Positions 43,603 through 55,275 of a DNA stretch of 64,000 nt are shown here, piece by piece. The notes under the pieces are model-generated. The model saw only the letters and a program-made list of their open reading frames with translations, ran no database searches and had not been told where the DNA came from. The DNA is from Agroathelia rolfsii (lineage: Eukaryota; Basidiomycota; Agaricomycetes; Amylocorticiales; Amylocorticiaceae). Location of the stretch: positions 1 to 64,000 of the forward strand of contig JABRWF010000007.1 in NCBI GenBank assembly GCA_018343915.1. The letters are read 5' to 3'. The stretch's first letter is position 1; the number at the start of each line of letters is the position of its first letter. A program made the position numbers and the translations under genes.

Positions 43603-46600
43603 TCAATCCGTGCCTAAACCCACCAAATGCTTGAAATAATCAAGTTTTGATACTGGTAACGCCTTGGTGAACATATCCGCATGCATTTCATTGGTGTTAA
43701 GATATTGTAGGTTGATGTCGCCATGAGCCACAGCCTCACGTATATAATGGTAGCAAATATCGATGTGCTTTGTACGTGCGCTGTAGAGTCCGTTGCAAGC
43801 AAGGGCGATGGCACTTTGGTTGTCGCAGTGTAGGGTGATGGTGTTAGGAAGCTCGTGATGGGTGAGTTCCTTGATAAGTAGTTGAAGCCATGATAGCTCA
43901 TGACACGCATCCGTCGCGGCAATATATTCGGCCTCAGTTGAAGAGAGAGCAATTAAAGATTGCCTCTTTGAAGACCAGCTGACAGCGGCTCCACCGTACA
44001 TAAAGACAGCACCCGAGATAGAGTGTCTGTCCTCCTGTCCGGCCCAATCCGCGTCCGTGAATGCTTCGAGACCAGCATGATTGGCTGCACTGAATGTGAG
44101 CCCGACGTCGCGTGTGCCTTTGAGATATCGAATAACGCGGCGTGCAGCATTCTAATGCGCAGGTGTGGGACAAGAGAGAACATGGGCTAGTTGGGACGTC
44201 ACAAACGCAATGTCTGGACGAGTTCCAACAGCCGCGTACAGTAGTGAGCCGACGAGGGCCGAATAGGGCCTCTCTTTTATAGCTTCATGCTCGTCCTCGG
44301 TTGGTGGTTTTGTGGAGAGGTGGACATGAACGTCCATCGGCGTGTCAAGCGTCCGACAGTCTTGCATCTCAGCTCGTAGCAAGAGCTGGTCGATGTACGC
44401 CCCCTGGGACATGGTGAGTGTACGGGCAGCACGATCGCGTCGTATTTCGAATCCCAGAAGCCAACGAGCTTCACCGAGGTCAGCAAGCTCGTAACGATCG
44501 GCGAGCTGCTTCTTGAGTGTGTTCATTTCGCTGATTGTCGTGGTTGCAATGGTGAGATCGTCCACATGGACAGCGACAATGACAGTAGACGTAGGTGTGA
44601 TCTTGAAAAACACGGCGGGGTCGTATTTCGACCGTGTTAGTCCGACACTATGAAATAACTCACAGACTTTGCGGTACCACTGGTGCCCAGCCTGTTTGAG
44701 TCCATACAACGCCTTCTTGAGTTGCCAAACATGATTCGGCTTGTCGGGGTGCTCGAAACCAGTTGGCTGTTTCATGTAGATAGTCACGTCGTCGAGATCG
44801 GCATTGAGGTATGCATTCTTGAAGTCTACCTGGTGCAGTTCCAGGTCATCGATAGCGGCGACTGAGAGAATCAAGCGGAGAGATGAGGTGCGAGCAGTAG
44901 GGGCAGCCGTTTGGTGGTAGTCGAGGCCGGGCACTTGCGTAAAGCCTTGTGCGCATAGCCGGGCTTTGTATTTGGTAATCACGTTATTCTTGTCACGCTT
45001 GCGGCGTAACGCCCACGTGTTACCAACGATGTTGACGTCATCGTCACTAGGTCTCGCAACTAGCTCAAACGTTCCCGTTTTCTCTAACGCCGTTAACTCT
45101 GCTTCACATGCCTCGATCCAGCGATCTCTGTTGGGTCCAGCAAGAGCCTCTCGAAAAGATGGCTCGTCGCCAGCCATTGCAGCCATCACTGTTGGAATAA
45201 CTTCATCAGCACCATCGTCTTCCACCAACCACTCCATGATCATCTTGGTGATTGCGGCTTTTGCACTCGGTGTAGTCAGGGTCTTGTCAGCTTTCTTCGT
45301 CACTTTATCGCCTGTGCTTCCCTCCCCCTGCTGTATGGCCTTCAGGATAGGTGAGGGTTTCTTGGTCTGCTTTCCTCTCCCCAACTCCTCCATAGTCTCA
45401 ACCGCCGGTGGAGCCAGTTCTGGACCTTTCTTAGACGGTTCCGGTTGGTTTTCAGGCTCGGTCGGTTTGCTGTTGTCAGCTGAGGGCTGTGGTGGGTCGG
45501 CCATACCCTTGATAGGAGATGGTGGACGCAATTTGGTGGATGGTTGTGATGGTGCGGTGGTTTTATCGCCCATTTGGCTGTCGTGCGAGTTGGAACTAAC
45601 ACTCTGCTCCTCCCCCTCAATGCGTACGACGGCCCCTGGCCTTCTTCTGCCAAAGCGGACATTGCGTTCAACAGAGATGCGACGAGTCTCAGGCCAGTAG
45701 ACTCTATGGCCCTTGCTCTCTGTATCATATCCAAGCCAATGTGCAGCAACAGAACGCGGTTCCAGCTTGCCGGCATTCTCAAGTCGTACCCAAGCGGTCT
45801 CACCAAAATGGCAGAGGTGCGAGAGATCAGGCTTTTGACCTGTGGCTTTTTTGTAGGGCGTTGAGCCAGGTGTGTTTGCTGTTGTCGTTCTGTTCCTCAA
45901 CCACGCTGCATATCGCAGTGCTTCTGCCCACAGGAACTGTGGTAGACTTGCATCTAATAGCATTGCGCGCATGTGCTCGACAAGCGTGCGGTTTAGCCGC
46001 TCTGCTTTTCCATTTTGTTGCGAGGAATCATGCACCGCAAGACGACGTATGGTGCCAGCGGCTTCGAGGTGGCGATTGAATGCATCGCTGGTGTATTCTC
46101 CCCCTCGATCGGTCTGGAGTTCCTTGATGTTAGGAGCTCCACGTTGCACCTTGGCCCACGACTCGTAAGCCTTGTATCGATCGAAAGTCTCAGATTTTGC
46201 TGATATGAAGTGCAGGACCACCTCATCCATATAGTCATCGATAAATGAGCAATAGTAGCTCTTCCCACCCAACGATTTCACCTGTGCTGGTCCCCATACA
46301 TCGCTGTGTATGCGTTCACTATAGCGTGTGCATGATGGTGCGATGCTCTCCTGCGGACATGGTTTGCGGGCATGTTTGGCACGAATGCAGGGTTCACAGA
46401 TAGGCAAGTCTCTATCTGTAATCTCTACGCCATTGACAATGCCGTCTTTGATCATCTTCTGCAGGGCTGGAGCATTGGCATGCCCCATGCGACGGTGGAA
46501 CTCAGCTATTGACACCTTGGTTGGTGCAACAGCTATTGCGGTAGGTGCGTTTGGCTTGACGGGTGTGGATTTTGATAGTACGGTGGTGGTCTAGCCCTCA

Positions 46601-47952
46601 ATAGGGTATAGGCCTTCCTTCTCGGGGATACAGGTGATTTCGTCACCAGCGGGGGAGTAGATGTGGGCGGCTCGACCTTTGAAATGCATGGCAAACTTTG
46701 CTCGTGTCATTGCGCTTACGGAGACGAGTGATTGGGACATCGAAGGTGCGTGCAACACTCGTAACAGGCGCAGGGTAATCTCACCCTTGTTTGTCTGGAT
46801 TTTGACAGGAACCTCCCCCTCGCCAATGGCCTGACAGTTGTGACCATCGGCAGACATGACTGTGATTGGGGGTATCGAGTGATATGTGGTGAAGTTCTCC
46901 CGTACCGGCTCGAAGTGACGTAAGGCTCCAGAGTCAAGTAAACGGACATGTTGACCCCCAGATTTGCTGTCCATAGGCTTTGCCACGCTAGCTGTTGTTG
47001 CTATAAAGGCATACTCATTTTCAGCTGTAGCAGCTGGTTGAGCATTGATTGTAGCCACGTTTGCATTGGCCTTTCCTTTTCCTTTTGGACGCCTGAAACG
47101 CTTTGAGCCCTGACCCTCCTTGCCTCCCCCTTTCGACCAACAGTCTTCAATCGCGTGACCTGGTCTACTGCAGTTCGAACAGGTGAGAGGAGACTTCCCC
47201 TTCTGGTGTGAGCCCGTGCGTGCCATAAGTGCTAAAGACGTTGTCGTTGATGAGTGTGAGTTTCTCATCAATGTTTCATCATCTTGGGCCATAAGCCGAA
47301 TGGTCTTGATGACATCGACTAACAAGAGAGCAATCTTGCTTGTTCGCTGATGCTGTTGGTAGGTTCGAATTGATTCGTGCCATGAGTTGGGCATAGCCCG
47401 TAAGATTGCTGCCGCGAACTCTTTGTCCTACATCGTGCCTCCAGCAGCTGCATGTTTCTTACGCAGTCGTTGCATCTCGTCTATTGCCTTCCGTGGGTCT
47501 TCACCCTCGGGGCACTTCATGGAGTGGATGAGTCCACTGTAGTCTGCCTGTATAAGGTCGTCGTCCTCTGAGAAGCGGTCACATAGGCTCTTCCATATGT
47601 CTGCAGCTGTGCTACAGTCAATGGTGTCCATTTGCAAAGTCTCTGGGATGGTCTGATATAGCACTGTTCGTACTTGCTCATCCTTCACCTCCCATGCATC
47701 GTACATCTTCTGGTACTCGGTGAGATTGCGATCTTCAACCTTTATGGGATTCCCTTCTTTGTCGAGGGTGGTGGAGGGACGTTTGGGTGGGGCTGCTTCT
47801 CCAGAGAGGTACTGCTTGAGACCACGTCCAATAACGTATAACTTGAGCTGGTGGGAGTACAGAAGCCAGTTTTCGCCGCTTTCGTCAAGCTTCGTGATCC
47901 ACACTGTTGATGGGCTTGATTTGGATGCGCTGGAAGCCGTTGAGGTGCTCAT
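43603..47952 (-). pseudogene. Copia-3 gag-pol polyprotein, three TAG codons
   Basis: A single frame of about 1450 codons starts at ATG 47952-47950, which lies inside the primer-binding block. Gag (MSTSTASSAS) is followed by a CCHC knuckle (CSNCSRPGHAIEDC, about 47190-47150), protease LLDSGALRHF (about 46943), GAG-pre-integrase (HRRMGHANAPAL), integrase with SDVWGP and QTDRGGEYTS, RVT_2 reverse transcriptase with HVDD (about 44565), and RNase H ending in HADMFTKAL. The only internal stops are TAG at 47428-47430, 46591-46593 and 44152-44154; at the last, Copia-2 has Trp (HWNAAR). It needs only three reversions to be open, so it is among the youngest elements here. Confidence 0.93.
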
Positions 47953-47956
47953 AACC
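47947..47956 (-). promoter_or_regulatory. Copia-3 primer-binding block overlapping the gag start codon
   Basis: On the minus strand GGTTATGAGC follows the 5' LTR (47957-48275), and its ATG (47952-47950) begins the gag-pol frame. Same arrangement as Copia-2. Confidence 0.78.
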
Positions 47957-48470
47957 TATTGAATGAAAGGCAAAGCTAACACAAAGTTAGCTTCAGTGAA
48001 TAACAATGAACTCTATTATTTATACCTAATACAAAGTTACTACAATAGTGTTAGTAAAAGTAGGAGAAAAATTATAATAAGGCATACGCACGCTTCAGTG
48101 AATAACAATGAACTGAAGCGGCATGAGTCGGAAGCATACGGATTTAGTATGTAAAGTCATATGACATGTATCGTAGGTGCTCGTCAATTAAGAGAGGAAA
48201 TAAAAGAGAAACAAAATAGAAGGGCAACAATTAAGATATATACAAATGTAAATGTTTGGATTGTATCCCTCAACACATGGCTCCGGGGAAACGTTGGCGG
48301 ACACATTGGAAACACATCCGATGCACGGGATACGCGGTGACTCAGAAGGGAGGACGTCGCCGGTGACTCCGTCGTAAGTGTTAGCGAATATCGATGTGTG
48401 CGATTGGGACATTCGGCAGCCGGGTGTATTGGCAGGTTGTGACAAACATCATGAAATGTAACAGTTATGT

Positions 48471-49312
48471 TGTCAAGGGTATACTCCTTGACTATACGAC
48501 ATTGGGCGTGGGGAGCCTACTTGTGCGTACAACCAAACAGTACACACTCTTAACACTAAGACAATGAAGTACCTACAGACAAGTGTTCCCACAGATACGC
48601 AAACCCTTTATCTATTGAGGGCACGCTGGGTACTTTCTTATCTTATCTATAACGATTGCTCTTATCACGCACACACACAAAGAGGGATTTGCACCACCCA
48701 CAAGTAAGAGAGAAGGAGGGGGAGAGGAAAGGGGGAGGGGCTAGGACATGTGGCCTAGGCCTAAGGAATTTACCCTGAAGGCAAAGTATTTTATTAGTAA
48801 TCTTTATTTATGGGATACAAAACCTATACTTGCCTGAAGGCAAAGAGGTTAAAGCTAAGCTCTTCAGGACAAGTTACAAGCACTATTTATACTACTATGA
48901 AATGGTCCGTGCGCAGCCTTGTTGGTCTGTGTGTAGAGGGAGATAGAAGTGTAAATGGTGGCAATGCAGGGAAAGAACTTTTACCCTAACTCCACCGGGC
49001 ATCCATGTGGAGATCCGTTTCCGGACCGATACTGGTAATTGCTAGGAATTGTTCAGGGGAGGAAGGCTATGTTCCTAGGCTGTGCGCGATGGTGAAATGG
49101 AAAGTGCATGCAGCCCCGAGATTACTCCTGTGACGTGCGGCTTGAGACACGTGAGGGCCAATCACATGACTGCTGCACTGCCCATAGTCCACACCCTAAA
49201 GGGTAATTTTCATAAGGAAAATAAGAGAAAAGGAAAGAAAATACCATAACTAACTAAATAATGGTTCAAATAATACATGAAAATAATCAACAAAAATGCC
49301 CTTCTCATGACA
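48471..49312 (-). mobile_element. Solo LTR-B, minus orientation
   Basis: 842 bp, TGTCAAGGG to TCATGACA, flanked by TATGT (48466-48470, 49313-49317). It is the last recognisable retroelement sequence before the gene-bearing region. Confidence 0.93.
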
Positions 49313-49317
49313 TATGT

Positions 49318-49736
49318 GACTATAGACTAGAGTAGCATCAAAATTTTGTAGTAGCTACTAATCTATTTGACTCCATATAACAACACTGTATAAGACAAGC
49401 GGAATTCTATTCTCTACTAAGTCTGTGTCTAAACTGGTCTAAAGCTTGTATTTCATTACAAGTCTTACTTGTAATTTTGCTGATGTACATTATATTACTA
49501 CTAAACTTTAACATTAAAGTCTTAAAATCTCAAGGCCACAATGCTAATAGAATTATGTAAAGTCCAAGTTGCCCTTAAAACTATCTTGCAAAGCCAACTA
49601 TCCCAAGTCTTTTGTTAATATAACACAAAAACTAAGACAATCAAAAGATTACATGCAACAACATTTAATCTAAACAGGTGCATCCTAATTATTTTCGACG
49701 GTATAGTAGAAGAAAAAAATGAAACTCTTCAAGACG
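49318..49736. other. Spacer between the transposon cluster and the first host gene
   Basis: About 420 bases of AT-rich sequence holding the 3' flank of the Crinkler-kinase gene. I see no repeat matching the elements to the left, no RNA gene and no convincing ORF. Confidence 0.5.
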
Positions 49737-52571
49737 TCAAGACGCCATGACCAAGTACGGTATCACTGTTGACCATGGCGGAATGTAACGTGTCGGAGTA
49801 GGAGAGGAGTCGCCCTTTGAAGCCGCAGCTTCGCGTAACCGCGTTAAAGCATCCGAAAGCCGCAGTCGCTGACGGGGATCAGGATGCATAAGCTTAGCGC
49901 CGATCTGAAGAACAGTCTCGCGAACCCATGGCTCGCACTTGAATGCTTCATGCCGCTTGCATATAAGATTCACCAAGTGTCCACAGGCCCATACGTCCGC
50001 TAGAATCGGACTGAACTGTCCCCGCCCAATCTCAGGTGCTGTATACCCTTTTGTCCCAACGAAACCTTCCGTCATACTTTCAACGCCGCGAACCCACTCA
50101 GAAACACTAAAGTCAATGATTGATAGGTATCCTTCCGGGTCGACAAGAACATTATTGGGCTTGAGATCCAGATGGGCAACTCCGTGTTGATGCATGAATT
50201 CGACACCATTGACAAGTTGTTGGGCAATTGACAGTAAAGGATAGTCGAGAACCGGTGGTGTTCTATCGAGCGCGTAGCCGGCAGCTGGCATTGAAACAAA
50301 TTTTTCGCCGAAAATGTTCCAAATTGATACAGGCTGTATTGTATGGTTCTCGTTATTGTCTGACTTGAGCTGAGACAAGTGGTCCAAAATGTCTGCTTCT
50401 AGGTTGTGAGGAGGTATGTATTTCAGGACCACTTTGGAATCGGTGGGTTTGTGAAGGACGCATGCAACATTGGGTGCCTGACGGGACAGAATTAGACATA
50501 TCAACAAAGTAGGATTTCGAGCTCACATAAGAATACAAATATTCGCATGCCATTTTTTCCAAATGATGTCGAACATGACGAGAATCGAAAGGAGACTCTC
50601 TCTCTTCCCGCACTGAGTTTAAATCTCTGGGTGTGCTCGTGTCGGTTTTGCCCACGGTTCTTGCCCGATGAGTGCTCAGTGATGGGATGTTTTTCGTGTA
50701 AATTTGAGCGGTTGTATGAAAGTCCTTGCCCTTGGAATGATCAAAGCTATCCTTCTTTTGCAACACGTATTCCCGATAGTTGTAAAGCGACAACAAGAGG
50801 TCTACGGCTTCCTTCATGTCAAGCAAGTTGAAATTCCGTTGAGCGATATGCACGTGCTGTCATAAGGCATTTCATTGCTGACTCAGGTCAAGTTGCCCTA
50901 TTCGCTTGGAAAGAACGCACCATATCTGACCCCATCTGAGTCACCAAGTATCGCTCAGCAACAAGATCTTTCGTGACGTATATGGCCATGACGACAAACG
51001 TTTCGGACGAGTCCTTGAGCAGGTATGCTGCAATACGTGCTGCAACCGCAGCTTGGAGGAGCATGCGATTTCGATCCGACTCAGCATCAGCATCAGAAAC
51101 AACTTCGCCGACAACAAAAGGAATGATGTCCCCTAGGATCAAGCTAAAATCGTTCCTGAAAAGATACTTGTATTCATCGGATCCGCCGTTTCGTCTCAAA
51201 ACATACACCAATATGGGATGTAACCAAGATTGGTCCCTGTAGTTTAAAGAAGGAGAAAGTGAGTTGGTAGACACAACTTTCGTCAAGTGAGTGACAGAAG
51301 ACTCACTGTTTGTAGGTAACACCATCCGACAGCAGAGCTAGAAGCAGAGTTGGGATGGTAAACACGCTGCAGAAGGCCGCCTCTTTAAGTGAAGAAGACG
51401 AATTTCTTGAGCTGATACTTTCTTTGATGCGCTTGTAAATTTGTGATAAATGCATAAAGGCGAAGACCTCTGGATCTTCTTCGCACTCCTCTTCCTCGCT
51501 GGTTCCTGTGTTCTGATGTGACTCATACATCTCAGACCCGTAGAAGCGGCGAAATAGCTCCGGAGTAAGGCTACGTAATATAACCTTCTGGGTTGCTAGC
51601 AACGGCGCCTAACCGGTGAATAGATTATTAAAACTGACAAGCGACAGATAGACAAAACATGCCTGTCTTGTCCTAGAAAGGATGTTCATTAAGTTGACCG
51701 TTTGCAATGGGAGGTCACAGTTCTGGGTGCCAATTGGAGCCAATGTGAGTTTATTTTGAGGAAGCTTCACATCTTGCATCGTCCATGTGGTACTGTTGCG
51801 ATAAACCATAAGCGGGATGAGTCGCTTATCTGAGGCAGTGATCGTCTTGTTCTTGGTTTTTTGGGCTGTGGAAATACATGAGATCAACTTGTGGAGGGAG
51901 TCATGCCACTTACGGGGTGAAGGAGCCTTAACAATAATATGAATGACATTGCGAGAAATGACTATGGGGAATATATCGTCCAGACACTGAGAGGCCGTGA
52001 GGTGTGAGGGTGTGTTAGGGTTTGGCCATTCCTGTAACAGTTTTTGTCGTGTTTCTGTGTCATTGATATCGATGGATTCCCCCAGCCTCCATAATTGGAG
52101 TGCGTTCGCATTGGTACTAAGTTTCTCCTTTGCATTGATCATATTCTTGAGCGTTTCAACATTTCCATTCCTGGATATCTCGATGGGAGAAGGGCCCATA
52201 TCGTCGGAACCAACAAAAACGTAGTTGAGAGTGAGTGTTTGAGATATGACAATGAAGTGCACATGTCCTTTGGATGGAATATCGGGGAAACATTCCGAAA
52301 CTTCGTCTGCTGGTGAGATCATATCATCGTCGGAAGGGGACCAATTTTTGATTGCGTCTTTCAAAGCTGCTCTGGGGATTCTTGGAATCGCTGAGCATTT
52401 GAAAAGAAGAATGCCATGCGCTTTATATTTGTGAGCTTCTGGAGTTTCAAGTATGTTGTGTATGAGATCAGAGATGGACTGGTCATAGGAGACGTAGGTT
52501 GCATAGACTGGTGGCAGGCTATGTTCATGCCACAAGAGGTAGTTAAGTTTTAAAGTATTGTTAGTAGACAT
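49737..52571 (-). CDS. Crinkler-type protein: tandem headers, REase-like segment and kinase domain
   Basis: Six exons (51914-52571, 51663-51865, 51307-51608, 50921-51236, 50527-50856, 49737-50477) give exactly 850 codons. Introns are 48, 54 (GC-AG), 70, 64 and 49 nt. Residues ~1-105 and ~108-220 are two successive Crinkler-like ubiquitin-fold headers, the second with LNYVFVG, LQLWR and IHIIVKAP signatures. Residues ~410-455 (GDIIPFVVGEVVS, then DRNRMLLQAA) resemble a PD-(D/E)xK nuclease, but Val replaces the catalytic Lys. From ~604 a protein kinase follows: Lys622 (VVLKY), Glu630, HLDLKPNN (Asp707), DFS (Asp725, usual Gly replaced), APEIG and a DVWACG helix. Crinklers are intracellular effector-like or conflict proteins; oomycete CRN8 also ends in a kinase. 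The kinase keeps its key residues and may be active; the nuclease is probably dead. The domain names are my inference from patterns. Confidence 0.8.
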
Positions 52572-53125
52572 TGGAGAGAATGCTTATAAGAAGTAGGTTT
52601 CAAGACGCTAGTGTATTTCCAGGACCAAGCTGAGTGCTTGCCAGTATTTATACGTCAAGAATGTGGCGCAATGCCAGTGATGCATACTCATGAAGTGGCT
52701 ATGTACTACCATTTTTGGAAGTCAAAATAATTGCTCTTCTCTAACTTTATTGCTGATTGAGAATGGATAGACGCTTGCACAAAAGTTTTGATATCCATAT
52801 CCGGTTTCCTCTTTTAGAAGCAGCTTCCTCTTTCGAAAACCAGGTGATGTCACTTTGGTGGGGCCTAAGCGTGGCTGTGTCACCGACGCCACCTATCCCC
52901 TGCTAGTCCAGTATAGCTAAGAGAATGCTGCTCTTTAGACCGCAGTGCTCTATTTCCTCTGGTTTTGCTATACAATGGCCTGCTAGTGGAGATGATTTTA
53001 GCATGCATCTCTCAGTTACAATTTATTCCTTTGCATTATTACTACTGCCCTGCCATTATATTACATCTAAATGTCATGACCACCTTGTCATCATGCCGCG
53101 CGGATTCGATCCATAAGACGACGCA
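52572..53125. other. Upstream region of the Crinkler gene
   Basis: About 550 bases containing the presumed promoter of the minus-strand gene. No repeat family of the left half is recognised and no reading frame is supported. Confidence 0.4.
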
Positions 53126-53300
53126 GTCGTTCGTCATTATTCATCTCTCAATTTCCTGCCTAAGCTCCATTCTTATCTCACCATGTCTCAGTTTCTATCT
53201 AACGGCATAGTCGTTAGTCATCATTCCTCTCTTGATTTCCGACTCAATCTCCATTCTTATTTCATTATGTCTCAGCCTCTATCTCTTGTCGCAATTTACT
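53126..53300 (+). repeat. Imperfect tandem repeat, period about 84 bp
   Basis: Two units starting at GTCGTTCGTCATTATTC (53126) and GTCGTTAGTCATCATTC (53210) share the order CTCCATTCTTAT, ATGTCTCAG, TCTATCT with scattered transitions. A shorter third fragment follows (GTCATTATTCATCTCTG near 53325). Confidence 0.7.
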
Positions 53301-53639
53301 CTATTGCTTCTTTGACTGGTTTCTGTCATTATTCATCTCTGTCTCATTTTGTTTATTTCTTATGCTAGCTTACTCGACACCTCGTGATTGTTCCAGGTCT
53401 CAGTCCCAGCACCTTACTAATTCAATTACACCATCGGCTTCAGTAGCTATCCATTCCTCTTGTTCTCACACATGTATATATAGTCTGCTGGAAGAGCACC
53501 ATTAGCTCTTCGTCGAATCAACACCAGTGATCCGCCCCCTTGTGTCTTCGTGTGTTCCGTGACTATATATTTTGTCCTTTACTCCGCTGCTTATCCTTCA
53601 GGTGGTTGATTTTTGCATCAAAAATTGTTACTTACATCT

Positions 53640-54216
53640 TTTGGTACTTACGGTGTCGTCTAACAAGCAGCTACAAAACAAGGTCAGTGTGCTCAGCTCT
53701 ACACAATCCACATCCTCGGCGGAAGCCTCCAACCCCAAGCATCATATCGAAGATGCTGAGTGTGAAAAATGCAATTTTGTTGCCGTTGTAGGCAAACTCC
53801 AAAGCGAGAGCGCCGACTGCGAGGAAGAAATATCCACCCTATGCACCAGCCTCAAAACAGCCCGCCAGGATCTCTTCACCGCCGAGTCCCAAGGGTGTGA
53901 ACTGCAGTTGACCAAAGTCTCCACTAAATTCAAGCTCGAGTCACTTCCGCAACAGCTCGAGTTGGCGTAGTCTGAAGCGGGGTGCAATGCGTCCGAGCTG
54001 GCTGTCAAATCCAAGGAATTGATCAAGTACCGTCGCACCAAGCATGCAGAATTAGCTGAGCTCCAGATCACACACGACGCACTCGAACAAACATAAGAGG
54101 TGCTCGAAAGCTTGCACAAGGCGCTGCAGTCGACACACGCGAGTCAGATGCACTAGCTCCAGGAGCAGATGCCATTACCCTCACAATCGATTGAAATTCT
54201 CCGGTCGTTTTCCATT
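53640..54216 (+). pseudogene. Coiled-coil reading frame with three stops
   Basis: One frame encodes a Glu/Lys/Gln/Ser-rich helical protein (SADCEEEISTLCTSLKTARQDL; ELAVKSKELIKYRR) interrupted by TAG 53968, TAA 54094 and TAG 54154. Each is one C-to-T step from a Gln codon. A TATATATA box lies at about 53475, followed by a 7-bp hairpin (GAAGAGC/GCTCTTC). The arrangement looks like the promoter and first gene of a decayed element, but I cannot assign a family. No ATG in frame is certain. Confidence 0.4.
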
Positions 54217-54358
54217 ACATATTCAGTCTAGGATCCAGTCCATATTTCATCCAGTTGTAAGACGGTCCTCAGGCACGGAGCCTAAATTTGCGACCAGGTC
54301 ATTTTGACCCGGAATTCGAACGGCTGTGTAGTTGCAACTGTACATAATCCTGGTAGAC

Positions 54359-54725
54359 CTAACCGAATGTCTTCCCACCCCGTTCGACCTTGCCTACAAG
54401 CGCCATGGTGGGACTGATGGTGCCAGCCGCGATCGACTCAGCAACGATATCATGCACAGGCGTGCCCGGAGTCGCACTGGCAGATGGTACAGGAAGCTTG
54501 CCTGTCTCTAGACGCTGAAGAACCGTCTCGAGCCTATTAATGTGCGCCTCCGCCTTCTCACGAGCTTGACGCTCCCTAGCAATCTCCTCACGCAATGTCG
54601 CCTCGCGGCGTTCAACCACCTCACCCATGCCCGCTCATTGGTTCTCAATGTCAGACATGATTTTGGCCACCTGCTTGCCGCGCGCCTCAAGCATCGCCAT
54701 GAGGCACTTCAGACCCGAAATTTCG
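54359..54725 (-). pseudogene. Coiled-coil fragment, minus strand
   Basis: An Arg/Glu-rich helical segment (EVVERREATLREEIARERQAREKAEAHINRLE in pattern) is followed by a Pro/Ser/Ala tail ending at TAG 54359. A TGA at about 54637 separates an upstream part (MAMLEARGKQVAKIMSDIENQ). It resembles the N-terminal coiled coil of retrotransposon gag-like proteins, but no zinc knuckle or pol follows. Function unknown. Confidence 0.4.
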
Positions 54726-54961
54726 CTCGTGTAGGTCACCTCCTACTCGGCAAGCTCACCCGTAAAGTCCTGAACACGCTAGGGAGCGTACTGCTGACTA
54801 GAATCTCTATATTGGGTGGCTATTGCCAAGCAGTCTGTCATATGAGTAATTAGAAAAGCATAGCATGATTCTAATGTAAGCCAAACCTCGCAGCCGCCAT
54901 AACGTGATATAAGTATTTGCCATGCCGTGATGTGCGTCTAGCTGGTTTCCAGCTAGCTAGC

Positions 54962-55275
54962 TATATGCCGGTACGTGGACAAACGAATAAACTAACTACT
55001 ACAAAAATTCGTAGCTACATACTACAGTCACGCGGAGCGTGACTGTGACTCCATCATTCCTATCGAGGCATGGATTGCCTATACCAACAGGCTATACATA
55101 GGAATATAAAAAGGAAGTTTCAGCACAGCCTGTGATTACCGTTGAAATGGCAATCCATTGCTACAGAGGATAGGAGTGACATAGTCACAATCACGCGCAG
55201 CGTGACCAGGTCTTTAGAGTAACCACGCATTGTAGTATGTACTTCATTCGTTTGTCTGCGTACCGTGTCCATATA
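54962..55275. mobile_element. Palindromic MITE-like element
   Basis: The ends form an imperfect inverted repeat: CGGTACGTGGACAAACGAAT at 54969-54988 against the complement of 55246-55265, with 18 of 20 identical, and similarity continues inward (CTACATACTACAGTCACGC versus GCGTGAC...TGTAGTATGT). Inside are two small hairpins GTCACGC/GCGTGAC. Flanks are TATATG on one side and its complement on the other. There is no coding capacity, so a non-autonomous DNA element is the best reading. Confidence 0.6.

Larger units (their letters stand above)
43277..48275 (-). mobile_element. Copia-3: nearly intact Ty1/copia element, minus strand
   Basis: 4999 bp with 319-bp LTRs at 43277-43595 (3') and 47957-48275 (5'), and target duplication CATGG (43272-43276, 48276-48280). 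The LTRs differ at eight positions by my reading, all transitions. GGTTATGAGC abuts the 5' LTR on the minus strand; the polypurine tract (complement CTCCCCCTC) is at 43596-43604. It has one gag-pol frame with three stops. Confidence 0.95.
41690..48444 (-). mobile_element. Solo LTR-C, minus orientation, split by LTR-C and Copia-3
   Basis: Three pieces, 41690-42291, 43168-43276 and 48281-48444, add up to 875 bp. It begins TGTCAAGAG and ends TTGTGACA. The target duplication AACAT is at 41685-41689 and 48445-48449, nearly 7 kb apart, which proves that the pieces belong together. Confidence 0.92.

Noticed and set aside
43603..47952. Three in-frame TAG codons in Copia-3 as programmed stop read-through
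   Set aside because: One aligns with Trp in Copia-2, positions do not match gag-pol junctions, and single transitions explain them.
49737..50477. Kinase domain of the Crinkler gene as a pseudokinase because of DFS
   Set aside because: The metal-binding Asp, catalytic Asp and Lys are kept; loss of the Gly alone does not prove inactivity.
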